Shown in pieces: positions 22,101 to 33,339 of a stretch of 64,000 nt of DNA. Positions within the stretch are counted from its first letter, which is position 1. Each line of letters starts with the position of its first letter. Under the pieces are notes generated by a model that saw nothing but the letters and a program-made list of their open reading frames with translations, searched no databases and was not told the origin of the DNA. The DNA comes from Gonapodya prolifera JEL478. Its lineage: Eukaryota > Monoblepharomycota > Monoblepharidomycetes > Monoblepharidales > Gonapodyaceae. Location: contig KQ965820.1 of the NCBI GenBank assembly GCA_001574975.1, positions 62,001-126,000 on the forward strand, in the 5' to 3' direction. The position numbers and the translations under genes were made by a program.

Positions 22101-23288
22101 TGGTCGATGATCTGTCGGAGTATTTGCAGATGCGTCAGGGGTGGGGATGGCTTCGCGCGAGAGGGTGACGGATGGGGTGCGATTGTGCCGAGGGAGGGAG
22201 GCAGAGGGGTTCTTGGTCGGCGCTCCAAGGGAAGGTGGGTTCGTCGCCATGTTCGGGGCGGTGGTAGATCGCGTCATGGGGGGTCGACCCCCGCGGTCAG
22301 GCCCTGGACCGGAGGAAGCAGCGCCGGATGAGGGCTTGACTCCGTCAAGAGCAAGCCACTTGTCCTTCGCTCGTGCGCTGGCCGCGGTAGCAGCGAGAAG
22401 GGAGGGTGTGCGTTTCGGTGCGTTCCCAGGCAAGCTAGTGCTAGAAGTAACCGACGAAGTGGAATTGTTGCGCTCGACCGTCGCGATGTTGGAGCCCGAG
22501 GAGCGGTTGTATCCAGTGAATTGTGGGGGAGTGCGTGCTGGAGAGGAGGTGCGCGGAGGAGCCATCGGGGTTCCTCGAGCGGGACTACCTGTTCGCGCTG
22601 CTCGAGAATCCGAGTTCGACGTTGATCCCATCCGTGTCACGGCAGAGTAGCCATTCTGCTCCTGGTACCCGTTGGACTGGGACTGGGAATATCCACCATC
22701 GAACGAAGGTCGAGCGATCCGTTCCGCCCGTTGGGGAAATCCGCTGGACTGTTGCGGCGGGGGAACACCAAATCCTCCATCGAAGGAACCCCTCGCAAAC
22801 CTCTCCCCACGTTGATTACCCCCTCCTCCAGAAGCCGCCCCTTTCGAACGATGATGAAGCTGCTGCTGGAGATGTTCCAAGTGCTCTTGCTGCTCCCGGA
22901 GCACTCTTTGAATCTCTTCCCCGGTTTCGAGGTTCAGAACCTGGGAACGACGATTGGGGTGTGTGGCGACTGAGGGGAGGCTCGCTCCGTACTCGTCAAA
23001 CTGGCCTTCCATCACGTCTGACTCGGGAGAGGGTGTAGGTGTTTGGCGATTATCACGAAGTTGAGGTTGGGAGTGTTGCTGATAGCTTGGATATGTTTCG
23101 GGGAGGTTTCCGTCTGGTCCCGCAGAGTTCGACGGTGGGGGTGTGGGCGGTAAAGCGCCTATTCCCGCTCCGACGTGCGGTTTCCTAGCTCCGGCGGGCG
23201 CAGAATTCCTCGCGCGGTTCGCAAATTCCAACGATTGCCTCTCTCGCCTTCCGTAGTTCTGGTCAACTCCGGTATACGAATAGGACAT
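19165..23288 (-). CDS. Large disordered protein with coiled coil and acidic region; interrupted by an assembly gap
   Basis: No catalytic or binding domain was recognised. Exons on the minus strand: 23288-21593, 21536-21474 (63 nt), 21416-20862, 20805-19165. The junctions keep phase. The start MSYSYTG is chosen because the upstream in-frame codon is GTG. Near residue 120-150 a Glu/Gln-rich helix (EIQRVLREQQEHLEHLQQQL) suggests a short coiled coil. The following 400 residues are Ser/Pro/Gly/Asn-rich. Then SVSFSSEGVRVREVP leads into a long Glu/Asp run (DSEDYSDEDEEEDSEDEDE). The C-terminus is basic (RRSARSGAKPKKQGFWKSLQ). The N run removes about 230 codons. A cortical or cytoskeletal scaffold is possible but unproven. 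Confidence 0.65.
19825..20513. other. Assembly gap (N run)
   Basis: 689 Ns lie inside the last exon of the disordered-protein gene. Further Ns are at 19744 and 20566-20569. The gap length may be an estimate, so the reading frame across it cannot be trusted. Confidence 0.99.
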
Positions 23289-24050
23289 GAGCCGCACTCG
23301 GGCGGAAGGTTCACTTGCACTCTTCTTTCACAAGCGTATCCTGCGCGTTCCTGTTGCCGCTCTTTCGTTCACAAAGCCGAAAGCCGAGCAAGGACCCCAC
23401 AAGAGATTCCCGTCCAGAAACCCCGCGAGTTCCCAACAGCGACAAATCAAGCAGGAACGTTTTCCAATCGATGGTTATCCGGCCGTACCAAGATGGGGCC
23501 GATGGGGGTTCAGAGTTGTATGTGGTCCGAGTGTCGATAATGCCATCCAAAAACGGACAAAAAAGGCGACGATGCTCAACCTCCGAACCATCCAAAACGA
23601 GTTCCAACTAGTCTCTTACCGAGATTTCCTTTCTTTCCTTAGACCTGTTCGGTCCTGTCTCGATCCTCCCAATCCAACCAACGGCCGCCTCAACCAATCA
23701 CGTGTGGAATTCGAGTCGAATCCTGGCCTTTCCGCCTTCACGTTCCTCTAATGATTCCTCCTTGTTTCCGGGATTAAAGCGGAGGGGAAGTTGACGGGAG
23801 GGAGAGGACGGGTACGTTCACCCTTTGAAGGAAGGGGAAGGGAGTTGCCGCCTGTCTTTGAGATGGGCACCCTTTTTTTTTTTCAGCGAGCATGTTTTGC
23901 TCCCCTCCCCCGCGATCCCTGAAAAGGCATCGCAATTTATTCCGCAAACGATTCCTAGGTCTACCCAATGCCCTACGATTCAAAATCGTATAGTCTCGTG
24001 AATGGTGTCTCGGAAGAGGGTTGAAGCCTGAAGCGCCAGGAGGAGCACAG
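23289..24050. other. Intergenic region with a poly-T tract, no supported gene
   Basis: The upstream region of the disordered-protein gene faces the 3' end of the dioxygenase gene. It contains a T11 tract at about 23873-23883. ORFs of about 100-150 codons here are low in family signal and overlap each other. Confidence 0.35.
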
Positions 24051-25475
24051 TTAGTTGAAGCCCCTAAGGTGACTTTGGCAGTGTCGCCAACGGAATGATG
24101 GGGTTTTGGTCTTCCCCGCAGGTTCCGTGATACTCACCAGTTCAACTCATCCCATTTGGCACGAAGCCCATCTTCAGCCACATGAAAGGCTATTTGTGGC
24201 AACGGAGGAGGCATATCAAGATGTTACGTCATCAGGCGAAAGGCAAAAGTGTTAAAGTTTGGCAAACGCAACAAGAAGTACACGAAGGAGAGCTGGTCTC
24301 ACTGTATGCGTATCGTGACCGCTGCGACGTGTTTGCTTCACTCTTGTGCACCAACCGACCGTGAATAAGTACAAGGGTACCTGTGCGTGGAGATAAGTTA
24401 GAATAAGGTCTGCATGTCATTTATGTTTATGCCGACCCCCCTTCACTCCATCAGTGGGGAGCAAAAACTACTCACCTGCATCAACTTCAACCGGTAACCA
24501 TTCGCTTTCCTGCGGATGAGATTGCTCCGTCGCACCAGTTTCGACCATTCGCGACTTGAGAGATCCTGGAAATTCACGCGCCAAGCGACGTGTTATCGGA
24601 TACACTAAGTAGGTGGTGGCACCGGAGTCACGAGTTGCTTCAACCGGTCCCTTCGAGTGGCGGTTCACCTTTGTGCGACCCAGGGACCACCCATAGACAT
24701 CCGTTCCCCTTCTCTGCCTTCTCCATCGGCCACCAAAAGCCCACACAGGTATCAAGAGGCCTCGTACCCAAAAAGCTTGCGTCCTGGTGTGACGACACCT
24801 CTCCTCCCACCCGTGGAGGTTTCAGAATGGCCATGGATTGAACAAGTATCGGGTCCTCGAACCCCAAGTCTCGCGCAATGCTCTTAATTTCGGGTCGAGA
24901 AGATACGCGGCGGTAGACGGGGTTCAGGAGGTGGAGAGCATGGCCGATTTTGTTGACAGCGTGGCGCTTGGAGGGGACCAGGAGCCGCTTTCCCGTTTGG
25001 TCGACGGCGAGCGGCTCCAAAAAGAATCGCACTTTATCGCCAGAGGTCATGAAGTATACATCGGAGGTTTGGGAGTCAGGTGAGTCCTTGGTTGGGAGGG
25101 CGAGAGTTTGTCAACCTTGAGCGTCACTTCCTCCAGGTCGGCGCCATTTCATTTCCCTCTCACTTGTTCGGTTGTCGTAAAACGAGTGCCAGGATGTGTC
25201 GACAGGTCCAGCTCCTCGTCTACTAGTCTGTCTGCTTCATTTCGGAGACCTTCGCAGTCGTTCTCAGATAGGAATCCCGGGATCAGAAGGTAGCCTAGTC
25301 CATATGTGAGCATCGATGTTGTTGCTGTCGCGAATTGGGGAGATTGCTACATACCGTCGCGATCGAACTGGGAATCGACGGAGAGTAGAGGTCGGCGAAC
25401 AGCATAGATGCGGTAGTGTATTTTTCACGAGAGCTCACTTGCTCCAGCTGCGATTCCGTGAGGAAAGACGGCATC
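24051..25475 (-). pseudogene. PHYHD1-like phytanoyl-CoA dioxygenase family gene with a one-base frameshift
   Basis: Fe(II)/2-oxoglutarate-dependent oxygenase of the PHYHD1 group. Exons on the minus strand: 25475-25439, 25294-25164, 25086-24476, 24380-24303, 24189-24138, 24063-24051. Recognisable blocks in order are SYLLIPGFLSENDCEGLRNE and TSGDKVRFFLEPLAV. GGEVSSHQDASFLGT carries the H-x-D iron ligands, and NGCLWVVPGSHK follows. GTLVLIHGRLVHKSEAN carries the distal His, with the 2-oxoglutarate Arg in SQRSRYAY, and then TFHVAEDG. The exons total 922 nt, one more than a multiple of three. The excess base is located by homology at the codon after GSHK (plus-strand 24666-24672). Without it the product would be 306 aa, close to the family's usual length. 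Either a recent lesion or a sequencing error. Confidence 0.75.
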
Positions 25476-25644
25476 GTCGACTTTCAGGTGTTTCGGTCGC
25501 ACTTCCGACGGACTGAATGTGCTACAACGGGACTGAATGTGTTACATAATGTTATTAACGTGACGCAATGATGTATATACACAATCTTTGGTTGAAACTG
25601 GTGCAACAGTTGTGAACAAATGGCAACGAAGTCAGATAATCTGT

Positions 25645-28600
25645 TCATACCCTGCGAAAGAGTCGTTCGAACTCCCCAGGAGTGCCGGTATTGGGGTACT
25701 GTCCGTAAACGGTCCCACCAGGCGTCTGCACCCCCCCGAACAAATACGTGGTCGAACCGTTGGAAGATTGAGCGCTTGCTGCTGGCAATAAGAACTGTGC
25801 GTCTCCCTGGTTAGATCCGCGGAATGGGTCGGAGGGATTAAATGAGAAGGCAGATGGATCCAGCATTTGGTTATAAAAAGGCTGCGATGGATCAGAATGC
25901 CCCTGTGGTTGTAATTGAAGTGCGACGCCACCATGTAACTGCTGTGTGGGGAGAACGTTCAAATGGGTATTCTGAGTGGTTTGCACGTAGGTGTAGACCA
26001 TGTTGTTCCCTGATTGAGGGTCGTTGGGCGATGTGGGCGAGAAAACACTTCCGCTTATGGGGTTTGCGACTTTCCCGAAGGTCAACGAGGCGTTCCGGGG
26101 GCCCACATCAGGTGACACGACCGCACTAGACGGTGCGGCGAAAACGCCCATATCCGCAGAAACCTGCTCCGTCTTTCGTCTTTTTAAACTTCCCGTGTCA
26201 ATCGAGTTGTCAATGATCTCAAAGGCCTGTCCAGATGAACCCGTTACAAGAGTGACTAAATTTCCCTGACCGAGGTCCATTGTCCCCGACGGTTGAAGGA
26301 CCTTGCTACCTGGCCGAGTTGGCAATGTAGTTGATCCTACCAGTCTGATGGACTGGCCCGGTACGGATACGAGACCACCAGGTTGCGCCACCACCGCCAC
26401 AGTATGGCCACCGTTTAGCTGGAGAGATTGTATTGTAGGTTCCTGTTGTTGCAAGAGCACCGATTGAGAGTGGAGTTGTTGATTCTGGGTTTTTCGGGGA
26501 GTTCGGATGGATCTTATTGTCACGGAGCCAGGGACGAGTGGTGGAGGCGGTCCCATAGGTTGCTTGATGGAACCACTAGCGAGCAAAATCTGCTGCTGTT
26601 GCTGCTGCTGTAGCTGCTGCTGCTGCAAACTGTCGCCTAATGACGCCGTATTCACGAATTGAATGTTGCCGAAGCTCTGCCCCGGGTTCTGCGGAATGAA
26701 GGTGGGTTGAGGTTGATACAGAGGTTCGGGGATAGTTTGTAAAAGCTGCTGCGGAACGAGGGTCGTGCTTTGGAGCGACGCCATCGTGCGGTTTCGGACA
26801 GACGTCGGCGCAGGGGGTGATGGCCCGACGTCTATGTGCTTGCGGTCCTGCGCGCCGTCGAGCGGTCCGAGGTTCGGTACTCGGGGGCTCACGCTGGGTG
26901 CCCGTGATTCACCGAGAAGACCGAGAGGGACGATACCCTCCATTCCCGTTACGTAATTCAGAACTGTGGAAGACATTCAGGGTAAGTGGCGTATTCGAAG
27001 CTTATCCAACAATCTACCCACTTCTGCACCATCCGTCCGCGTAAACTTCAATCAAGAACACCTGGTGGCCAACATCAATCAACGTTTCGTCCTCCATGGT
27101 CGGCACATAGGGTTGAATGGCTTCGTAAACTCTATCCGTCTTGAACGCCACCCGGTTCTGCGGCGTTGACGAAGGTTGCCCGGCGTCTCCTTGACCCGCT
27201 CCACCAGCAACGTGACTCGGAACAACACCGGTCTGGTGGTCCATCGTTCCCTGCACCGTCACATACTGGACATTTTCCGACCCTGGTACCAGGTAATTCG
27301 GCTGCACGATATCCATGGGGAAGATCTGCTGCTGCTGGGCACCGTACGAGACGTGCGACTGCTCCATTCCCTCCGAAAGCATGGCGTTCAGGTCTCGCTT
27401 GCTGCCAAGCGTGATCGATCCGACCTTTTTAGACAACCCACTTGTCCCAAGCGCGGTCCCAAGCTGACTCGACCCAACCAGGGGTTGGTTGGGCATCTGG
27501 TCTGGTTCGAGCGGCACAGTGTAGCTCACGGACCGCGAGTGAGAGGGCAGCGTACGAGAAGGGACTCGGAAGGAACCACCCCTCTTCCCAACGTTCCCTT
27601 TCACATTAGGGGGTTGTTGGGTGGCTGTCCCGCCCATCGAGCGCAACGCTCCCGTCGAAAGATGTCCCAGATCAAGCAGCCTCGACAGGCGGCCCTCGCC
27701 CGGTCTCGAAACAGTGCCGTTGGCACCTCCGTCGTCCATATCCTCTGCTCTCTTCCTGGCGCGGGTAGTCGTGATTCGCACGGGGTTGCTCACGCGAAAC
27801 CCCGAGCCTGTGGTTCCGCTTCCGCTTCCACAATCCAAGACGCTGCCGTCCTGCCCGAGAGATCCCAACGGACCGCTGTGGACCCCGCTTCTGAGGCACC
27901 GGATCGAGAACACCCACATGTTATCGTCATCGCGGCGGGATCCTGAGCGGGACCAGCGCGGATAGAACGGCATGTCCAGGACTACCGTACAGGAGGGGGC
28001 GTGGATGGTGAGAGTTGCGGCGTTCGCGCCGTTACGGCTGGGTTCGGGAATGGGAGGTGGAGAGTCCATTCCTCGGGAGGAGAGGAAGGTGGGGGAGGTT
28101 GGGAGAGGCGCCAGTTCGAACACGGAAAGGCTGGGGTCTGGAGAGGCGGCTTCGGAGTCGACAAGCTGGTAGCGAAGAGGGGCAACGGGGCGTATGATGC
28201 GGGCGTCTTGGTGTTTGGCGGGTATGCGGGTCCGAGCACCCTTTCGGCCTTTTCCGGGACTGATGTTGTCGGGCGGGGTGAATTGTCGAGAAACAATCTG
28301 ACAAACGTCGGCAAGATGAGTCCCTTCTGATCCAATGAGCGACAGTGGACGGCAGACGTACCTCGATGGTCATTCCTGGCTCGAACGACAGGGATGCGAC
28401 TTCCCCGGCTCCATTATGTTGCCCACTGGCATTGAATTGAAATATCAGGTGTTTGGTCTGTTCTCGGCCCCAATCCTTCTTCCAAATCAGCGAGTTTATT
28501 GGGTTCATTCCCAAGAGCGCACCCGTCCCGGGTAGCCTGTCACTGTCCAGCAGCTGGGTGACATCGGGCGAGAACAAGAAGGAGATTGGATCCGAGAGAC

Positions 28601-29015
28601 TCCCTCCTGAAGCGAGAGCTCGGGACTTGAGACTTTCCAACAGGTTGGGGAAGGGCTCTTTCAGACCCTTGGAAGGGCGCTCAAACACCAAGACTTTGCG
28701 GCCATCAAGAATAGGCTGGTACCCGTCCGTCATTGCCTTTTGGTAGCCATCGTCCGAGAATGCGCTCTCGTCGTCGTCCTCGATCTCGTACTGATCGTTG
28801 TCCATTCCGCCCGCCCCCCTCGAGTTTCCCGCCAGGAATTGCGTCCCGCCCATCATTTTCGCCGAGTCCGATGTGCGCTGGTTGCCTGACGCTCTGTATC
28901 TGTCGTCGTCCGAGCTCATGCTCTGGCTCCCATCCTTTAATTCAAGACTTTTGGAGTCTTCGCTTTCGTCGCCCATAGTAACATAGTCGGAGAAATAGTC
29001 ATTCGCCTCCGACAT
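25645..29015 (-). CDS. SH3-domain protein with long disordered and poly-Gln segments, 1082 aa
   Basis: Exons on the minus strand: 29015-28362, 28297-27022 and 26963-25645. They sum to exactly 1083 codons. The acidic N-terminus (MSEANDYFSDYV) is followed by a probably folded part of about 120 residues (GRKVLVFERPSKGLKEPFP, SLIWKKDWGREQTKHLIFQF). A Ser/Gly-rich middle comes next. An SH3 domain at about residues 608-663 is split by the last intron: VYEAIQPYVPTMEDETLIDV with HQVFLIEVYADGWC, then VTGMEGIVPLGLL. The ALYPY-, DGWC- and G..GIVPL-type motifs are all present. The remainder has a Gln run (near 26585-26635) and Gly/Pro/Gln-rich sequence. SH3 domains bind proline-rich partners. A signalling or polarity role is inference. 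Confidence 0.75.
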
Positions 29016-30582
29016 GGCGCCAAGCTGTGATTGGTCGCAGCCCGAGTGGTATATGTGTGACCTGGTCGCGGGTTCACTTCTCGCCGAGTTTTGGCCTTGG
29101 CCACAATTATGGCGCCGTGGACAAACAAATGATCACTTGCGAATTCCATGGTGCACTTCATTTGTTGATGAACTCGCTTGTGGCCACCGGTTACGCACGG
29201 AAACTTCGCGGGATAGCAATTCTGTTTGGTTCGGTACCACCTCATGAGGGGCAACACTGCACATAAAATCTAGCTCACAACGCATGATCAGCAGTGGGTG
29301 CGTCATGACACAACGGTGCAGAGACTGACCGAAAATATGTGGACCAAGCTGACGGAATCGGCCGACCAAAGTCTCCACCATTTGTCCCCCTATTCCCCAT
29401 CCTCCCTTTCCCGCTCCTTCCCACGGCGGCCTCCGCGAGGATAGTTTGCCATGTGCTGCTGTCCTCACGGCCCTGGAAGCTTCCAGCGCGAGGGACGCTG
29501 AGCTGCGACGGAGGGGCACGGTGTGGACTGACGCGATTTACCCCCTCGGTCCATCGGCCACACAGACCACAGCCTTATAGAGGTGTTTGGAGTGGAGAGT
29601 CGGGGGTTAAGGCTGTGGCTGGCTGTCGAGTGCTTCTCCCCTTCCCTGCATTCTCTCTGCCCAACACAACAACACTTTGTCTAACGACAGAACCCTCCAT
29701 CCCTCTGTCATAACACCGTTCTCTCTACAGGCTTCTTCCTCCTCGCTGACGTACCGGTCCGCCTTCACGCTTCGACTCTCTGGATGGCCTCAACGAACTC
29801 TCTACAAAAGATGAATGGAATGTGGACACCCGACGGATCGCTCGAACATCGGAGGAGCTGTTGACGGCTCTGAACATCATTTGGAAGACCACTTAGGTGA
29901 GACTTCCCGTGACTACACCTATCCACCGGCCGGTGATTTTGATCCTCCTCAACTTCGACTCCCAGATGGACGGCCTCGCCGTGGCGTCTTCCGGGCAATG
30001 CACCCACATACTACTTTGGATTATCTTCAAGGTCAGGGCGGCAAACGGTCCACCTTGTAGATCGAGAGCGCGATAGAAACGTTTTTGCAACTCGCAATAC
30101 ATCTCCTTGTTCACACCGCCTCTGTCGCTTCCTTTGGGCCCTTCTCTGCTTTGTACTTTACGCTCTACGTGATCTTTTGTGGCATGTCGCGGTTGGTTCG
30201 ACCTCCGTTATCCTTGCCATATTCCTCCTCGTCTCGTCTTCCTCTACCACCTCGTCCTCCTCACCTTTCTCCACTCACTCCTTGACCTCGTCGGGCTGCG
30301 ATGCAACCACCTGACCTGAGTGACGGCATCCTCGTCCCCCCTAGCAAGCGATTTCGGAGAGGTAGCCCAAGAACTCAATATACCCACTGCGACGAGGTTA
30401 TTGTACATTCAAATCCGCTGATTCTACAAAAGCCCCAATTTTCTACGGTCTAGTTCATGGAAAGCTACCAACACACGACAAAAGTTGGTTAAAAAAAAAA
30501 AAAAAAACTCCGCCAGAGACCAAGTCAACACCACCAATCTTTGACTGGTCCCATTTCACAACAAAATCAAAAAGATTTTCGG
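29016..30582. other. Region with coding-like fragments but no resolvable gene
   Basis: A plus-strand stretch at about 29770-29895 reads FDSLDGLNELSTKDEWN and TSEELLTALNIIWKTT just before AGGTGAGA. Around 30070-30300 a plus-strand frame is strongly hydrophobic (RFLWALLCFVLYALRDLL, SVILAIFLLVSSSST). Together they may be exons of a small membrane protein, but no start codon or consistent splice set was found. An A run lies at about 30490-30507. Confidence 0.3.
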
Positions 30583-32076
30583 TTATACCTTTTTTCGACG
30601 AGTTGATCGCGTTGCAGGTCTTGGAGGCGTCGCATCGGTATTGTTCTCGACAGACGAATCCTCCTGTTCCTCCACCTTCCGCTTCTTCCCTCGCTTGGGC
30701 GGAGTCGGCACTGCCACATTAACTTCCAGCTTATCGTGATCTGAACTGTTGGCCACGGCTTCACTCGAAGCACCCGACACTTCCCACTCCTCTCCCACAT
30801 CCCACAACCCGTACCGCCTCGCAAGCGCCAACACCGCCCGTTCTTTCCCCTTCGCCTCCACCATAAGGTCCCCATCCCACCCGTCGATCTCCACAGGCAA
30901 TCGGGAAACAAGGTACGCGTGCAGCCGGCGCTGGTGGGGAGTACCCGTGGGTTTCGCGGGGTCGGACAGGTGCTGCTTGGGGCGGATGCCGCGGCGAGCC
31001 CATATTGCGTCGACGCGGGGCACATAGGAGAGGAGAGGGAGCGAGGAGTGCACGATGGAGTTGTGGTGGTGATCGAGGACGAGAGGTATGGACAGCTGTG
31101 ACGTTGATGTTTCGGGAGGATGGTGCCGTGAAGCAAGAAGCGACTGTGGTTACCTTCGAACGCACCTTCTCGCACGTTCCGATGAGATCCTCAATACTCC
31201 ACGAGACGTCGTCGTTCTCCAGAACCAATCTGCGCTGGACGTATTCCGGGAGCGTTTCGAACGTGCGCTCAAAGCGTGCAAGTGTTTCCGCTTTGGCTTC
31301 AGCACGGTCGGCGTGGGCTGACGACTCGAAAACACCTCCCATGTGAATGACCATCTTTTGAAAAGCGCAGGTAGTGTTATTCAGGGTGAAGAACTCCCCC
31401 CACCTGATCATTGAACCCACAACCGAGTCTTGATCGAGCCCCATCAGATCCAGTATCTCCGCATGCATTTTGAGATCACGAATAGCTCTCACTACCACGT
31501 CCTCTTTCGGACTGGCGAGCTGGGTGTACTGGCCTGGGTGGAAGGTGAGCCTGTGTCCCAAACGTTTGGCGTGGTCGCCGACTCGCTTGAGCTCAGCGGC
31601 GGCGAACTCGAGGGGGTAACCGTGCTTAAAGCAAACCATGCGGGCCGAGTTCATTGCTGTGTAGACGTAGCAACGCGACGTACCTCTTGGTGACTGCCGA
31701 AGGGAAACATGTCCGACGATAGTCTCATGAACCGAATCCCGTGTCTCTCGTTCCAGTCCAGCATCGTGATACCATCTTGGACATTGAGCAAGGCCCGGTC
31801 CTTCGCTACTTGAATGCCTTGAGTCTTGATGGTGCTTCAAACGATGCCGTCATCCTTACGTCGTTCGATGCCCCGCACTAGAGCAGAGAGCGCTGCCACT
31901 CACTTCAAAGTACATCCCCTACTCATAAACACTGATGGCTTTTGCGCCCGAAGTGTGGTGTTGAGACATGCGTAGCCGAGTTTTCCTTTGAACGTGGTCT
32001 TGAGCACTCCACCGGCGGGAAGAGGGATCGAGCTGGCAGCTTCGGTCGCTCCAAAAGCAGAAGCCAGCAAGGCCAT
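30583..32076 (-). CDS. uvdE: UV-damage endonuclease (UVDE/Uve1 family), 5 exons, 409 aa
   Basis: Nicks DNA 5' to UV photoproducts to start alternative excision repair. TIM-barrel metal-dependent endonuclease. Exons on the minus strand: 32076-31904, 31834-31684, 31624-31421, 31354-31166, 31095-30583. They sum to 410 codons. The family signature KLGYACLNTTLRAQKPSVF opens the domain. LNTIKTQGIQVAKDRALLN, MRLSSDMFPFGSH, GHRLTFHPGQYTQLAS, MVIHMGG, RLVLENDD, IPLVLDHHHN and IRPKQHLSDP follow, with EIDGWDGDLMVEAKGKE near the end. The intron before MVIHMGG (donor GTGGGT, 66 nt) is in frame. The C-terminal tail KRGKKRKVEE is a likely nuclear localisation signal. The large N-terminal extension of the S. 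pombe enzyme is missing. Only 99 bp separate its start from the divergent dynein light-chain gene. Confidence 0.9.
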
Positions 32077-32175
32077 GTCCGTTTTACCCTCGGACGCCGA
32101 AACCAGGTCGAAAACGAAAGGATGAGTGAGAGCGGCTAATGTCTTCCACAGATTTGAAACGACCGCAGTCTCAAA
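32077..32175. promoter_or_regulatory. 99-bp bidirectional intergenic region (UVDE / Tctex)
   Basis: Start codons of two well-supported divergent genes are separated by 99 bp, so this interval must contain or overlap both promoters and 5' leaders. No specific site was identified. Confidence 0.5.
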
Positions 32176-33074
32176 ATGATATCTGATGAGAAGCCTGTGA
32201 CATCCGCGACGACGGACGGCAACACGTTTGTCATCCGCCCAAACTACAAGCAAAAGTGCGCTGCGTCCCCCATCGCTCTTGCATTCGCTTCTAAGCACGT
32301 TGCTCATCCCCTGGCGTCCGCCGGTTACCTTCGATTCACACTCCTCGGATCGCTGGACTCACAGATTCCGTGGCTCAATCATTCAAAGATTGGTGAGGCG
32401 TGTTTTTCGACGGGAAAGAGGGCATGTAAGAGACCTTTATAACCAAACCTGACGTTGTGAAGATCCACCAAGTTCTCGTTGACCGTTTAAAGACGGTCCA
32501 ATACGACCCAGAGTCGGCCTCAAAATGGACAAAAGAGATAGCAGACGAAGTGCGGAATAAAATCAAGGGTGAGTTGGGCAAACAATAGAATGCGGGCATC
32601 CAACATCATGGAAGAAGACCATGAATCGTAATGAATGCTGGATGATTTACCATTCAAGCTGGGGCTACACTCGACTGTCGTACGAGCTGGGAGCTAACTG
32701 GCTGGTTCTCTTCTCACCCGAAGAGCTCGACCTTCCCCGATATAAGATTGCCGTTTCGGTCACGCTGGGCGAGAACCGAGGTGAAGGTGCTCGGTAAGCC
32801 TAACTGGCATAATCGCGCGTCCGGTGACACTCATCAGGGCGGGATACACTTGAAACTGCACAGGATGGCTTGTAAATGTCTCTGGGATGCGGACGCTGAT
32901 GGAATGGCGCAGGATACTTTGGTGACGGTGAGCCCTGTCGCAAAGTCCATTTTGATTTGGGTAGAGCCTGATCGTTGCCCCTGTCCTTGGTGGCACATTT
33001 ACGCGACTGTGGTTCACCAACGCGTTAGGACTCCCTCTTTTGTGTAGTTGCGGTATTTGGAGTATTTTACGTGA
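32176..33074 (+). CDS. Tctex-type dynein light chain (DYNLT2B/TCTEX1D-like)
   Basis: Tctex1-domain light chain of the type found on IFT dynein-2 or axonemal dyneins. The first exon, from ATG 32176, encodes NTFVIRPNYKQK, the domain's opening strand. Later exons give HQVLVDRLKTVQYD and SASKWTKEIADEVRNKIK (about 32460-32570), then LDLPRYKIAVSVTLGENRGE (about 32728-32795). CLWDADADGMAQDTLVT follows (about 32875-32930), and the last exon LRYLEYFT ends at TGA 33072-33074. The junction after the first exon (32220-32460) is not resolved. DYNLT2B-type proteins usually occur only in organisms with cilia or flagella, so this gene points to a zoospore-forming fungus. Confidence 0.8.
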
Positions 33075-33339
33075 GTGTTGGAATCAAATATGGACGTGAA
33101 CTAATTGACTTAGAAAATCTCTCGCAGTATTGACTTGTACCACCGTCTTGCCTCCTGAACATCCCGAATTTCTTAACTTCGTGGGGTCAGCGTGGCCGTC
33201 GTCTCGCGCCGCATGAGCTGAATCTTCATCGAAGGCAACGTTGTGCATAGAGTAATTTTTCGGTTTTGTACAAATCCAAGCAATATTTCATGATCTACTG
33301 CAAATGCGAGCGGTGGTTCCATCTTGTGCTCGACTATCC

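Noticed and set aside
27176-27946. 256-codon plus-strand ORF
   Set aside because: Antisense shadow of the SH3-protein gene, which has a clear domain on the minus strand.
31355-31420. Inserted residues VGSMIRWGEFFTLNNTT in UVDE
   Set aside because: A 66-nt in-frame intron (GTGGGT..AAAAG) restores the family's DSV-MVIHMGG junction.
32748-33047. 99-codon plus-strand ORF as a single exon
   Set aside because: It crosses two introns of the Tctex gene; only the CLWDADADGMAQDT part is exonic.
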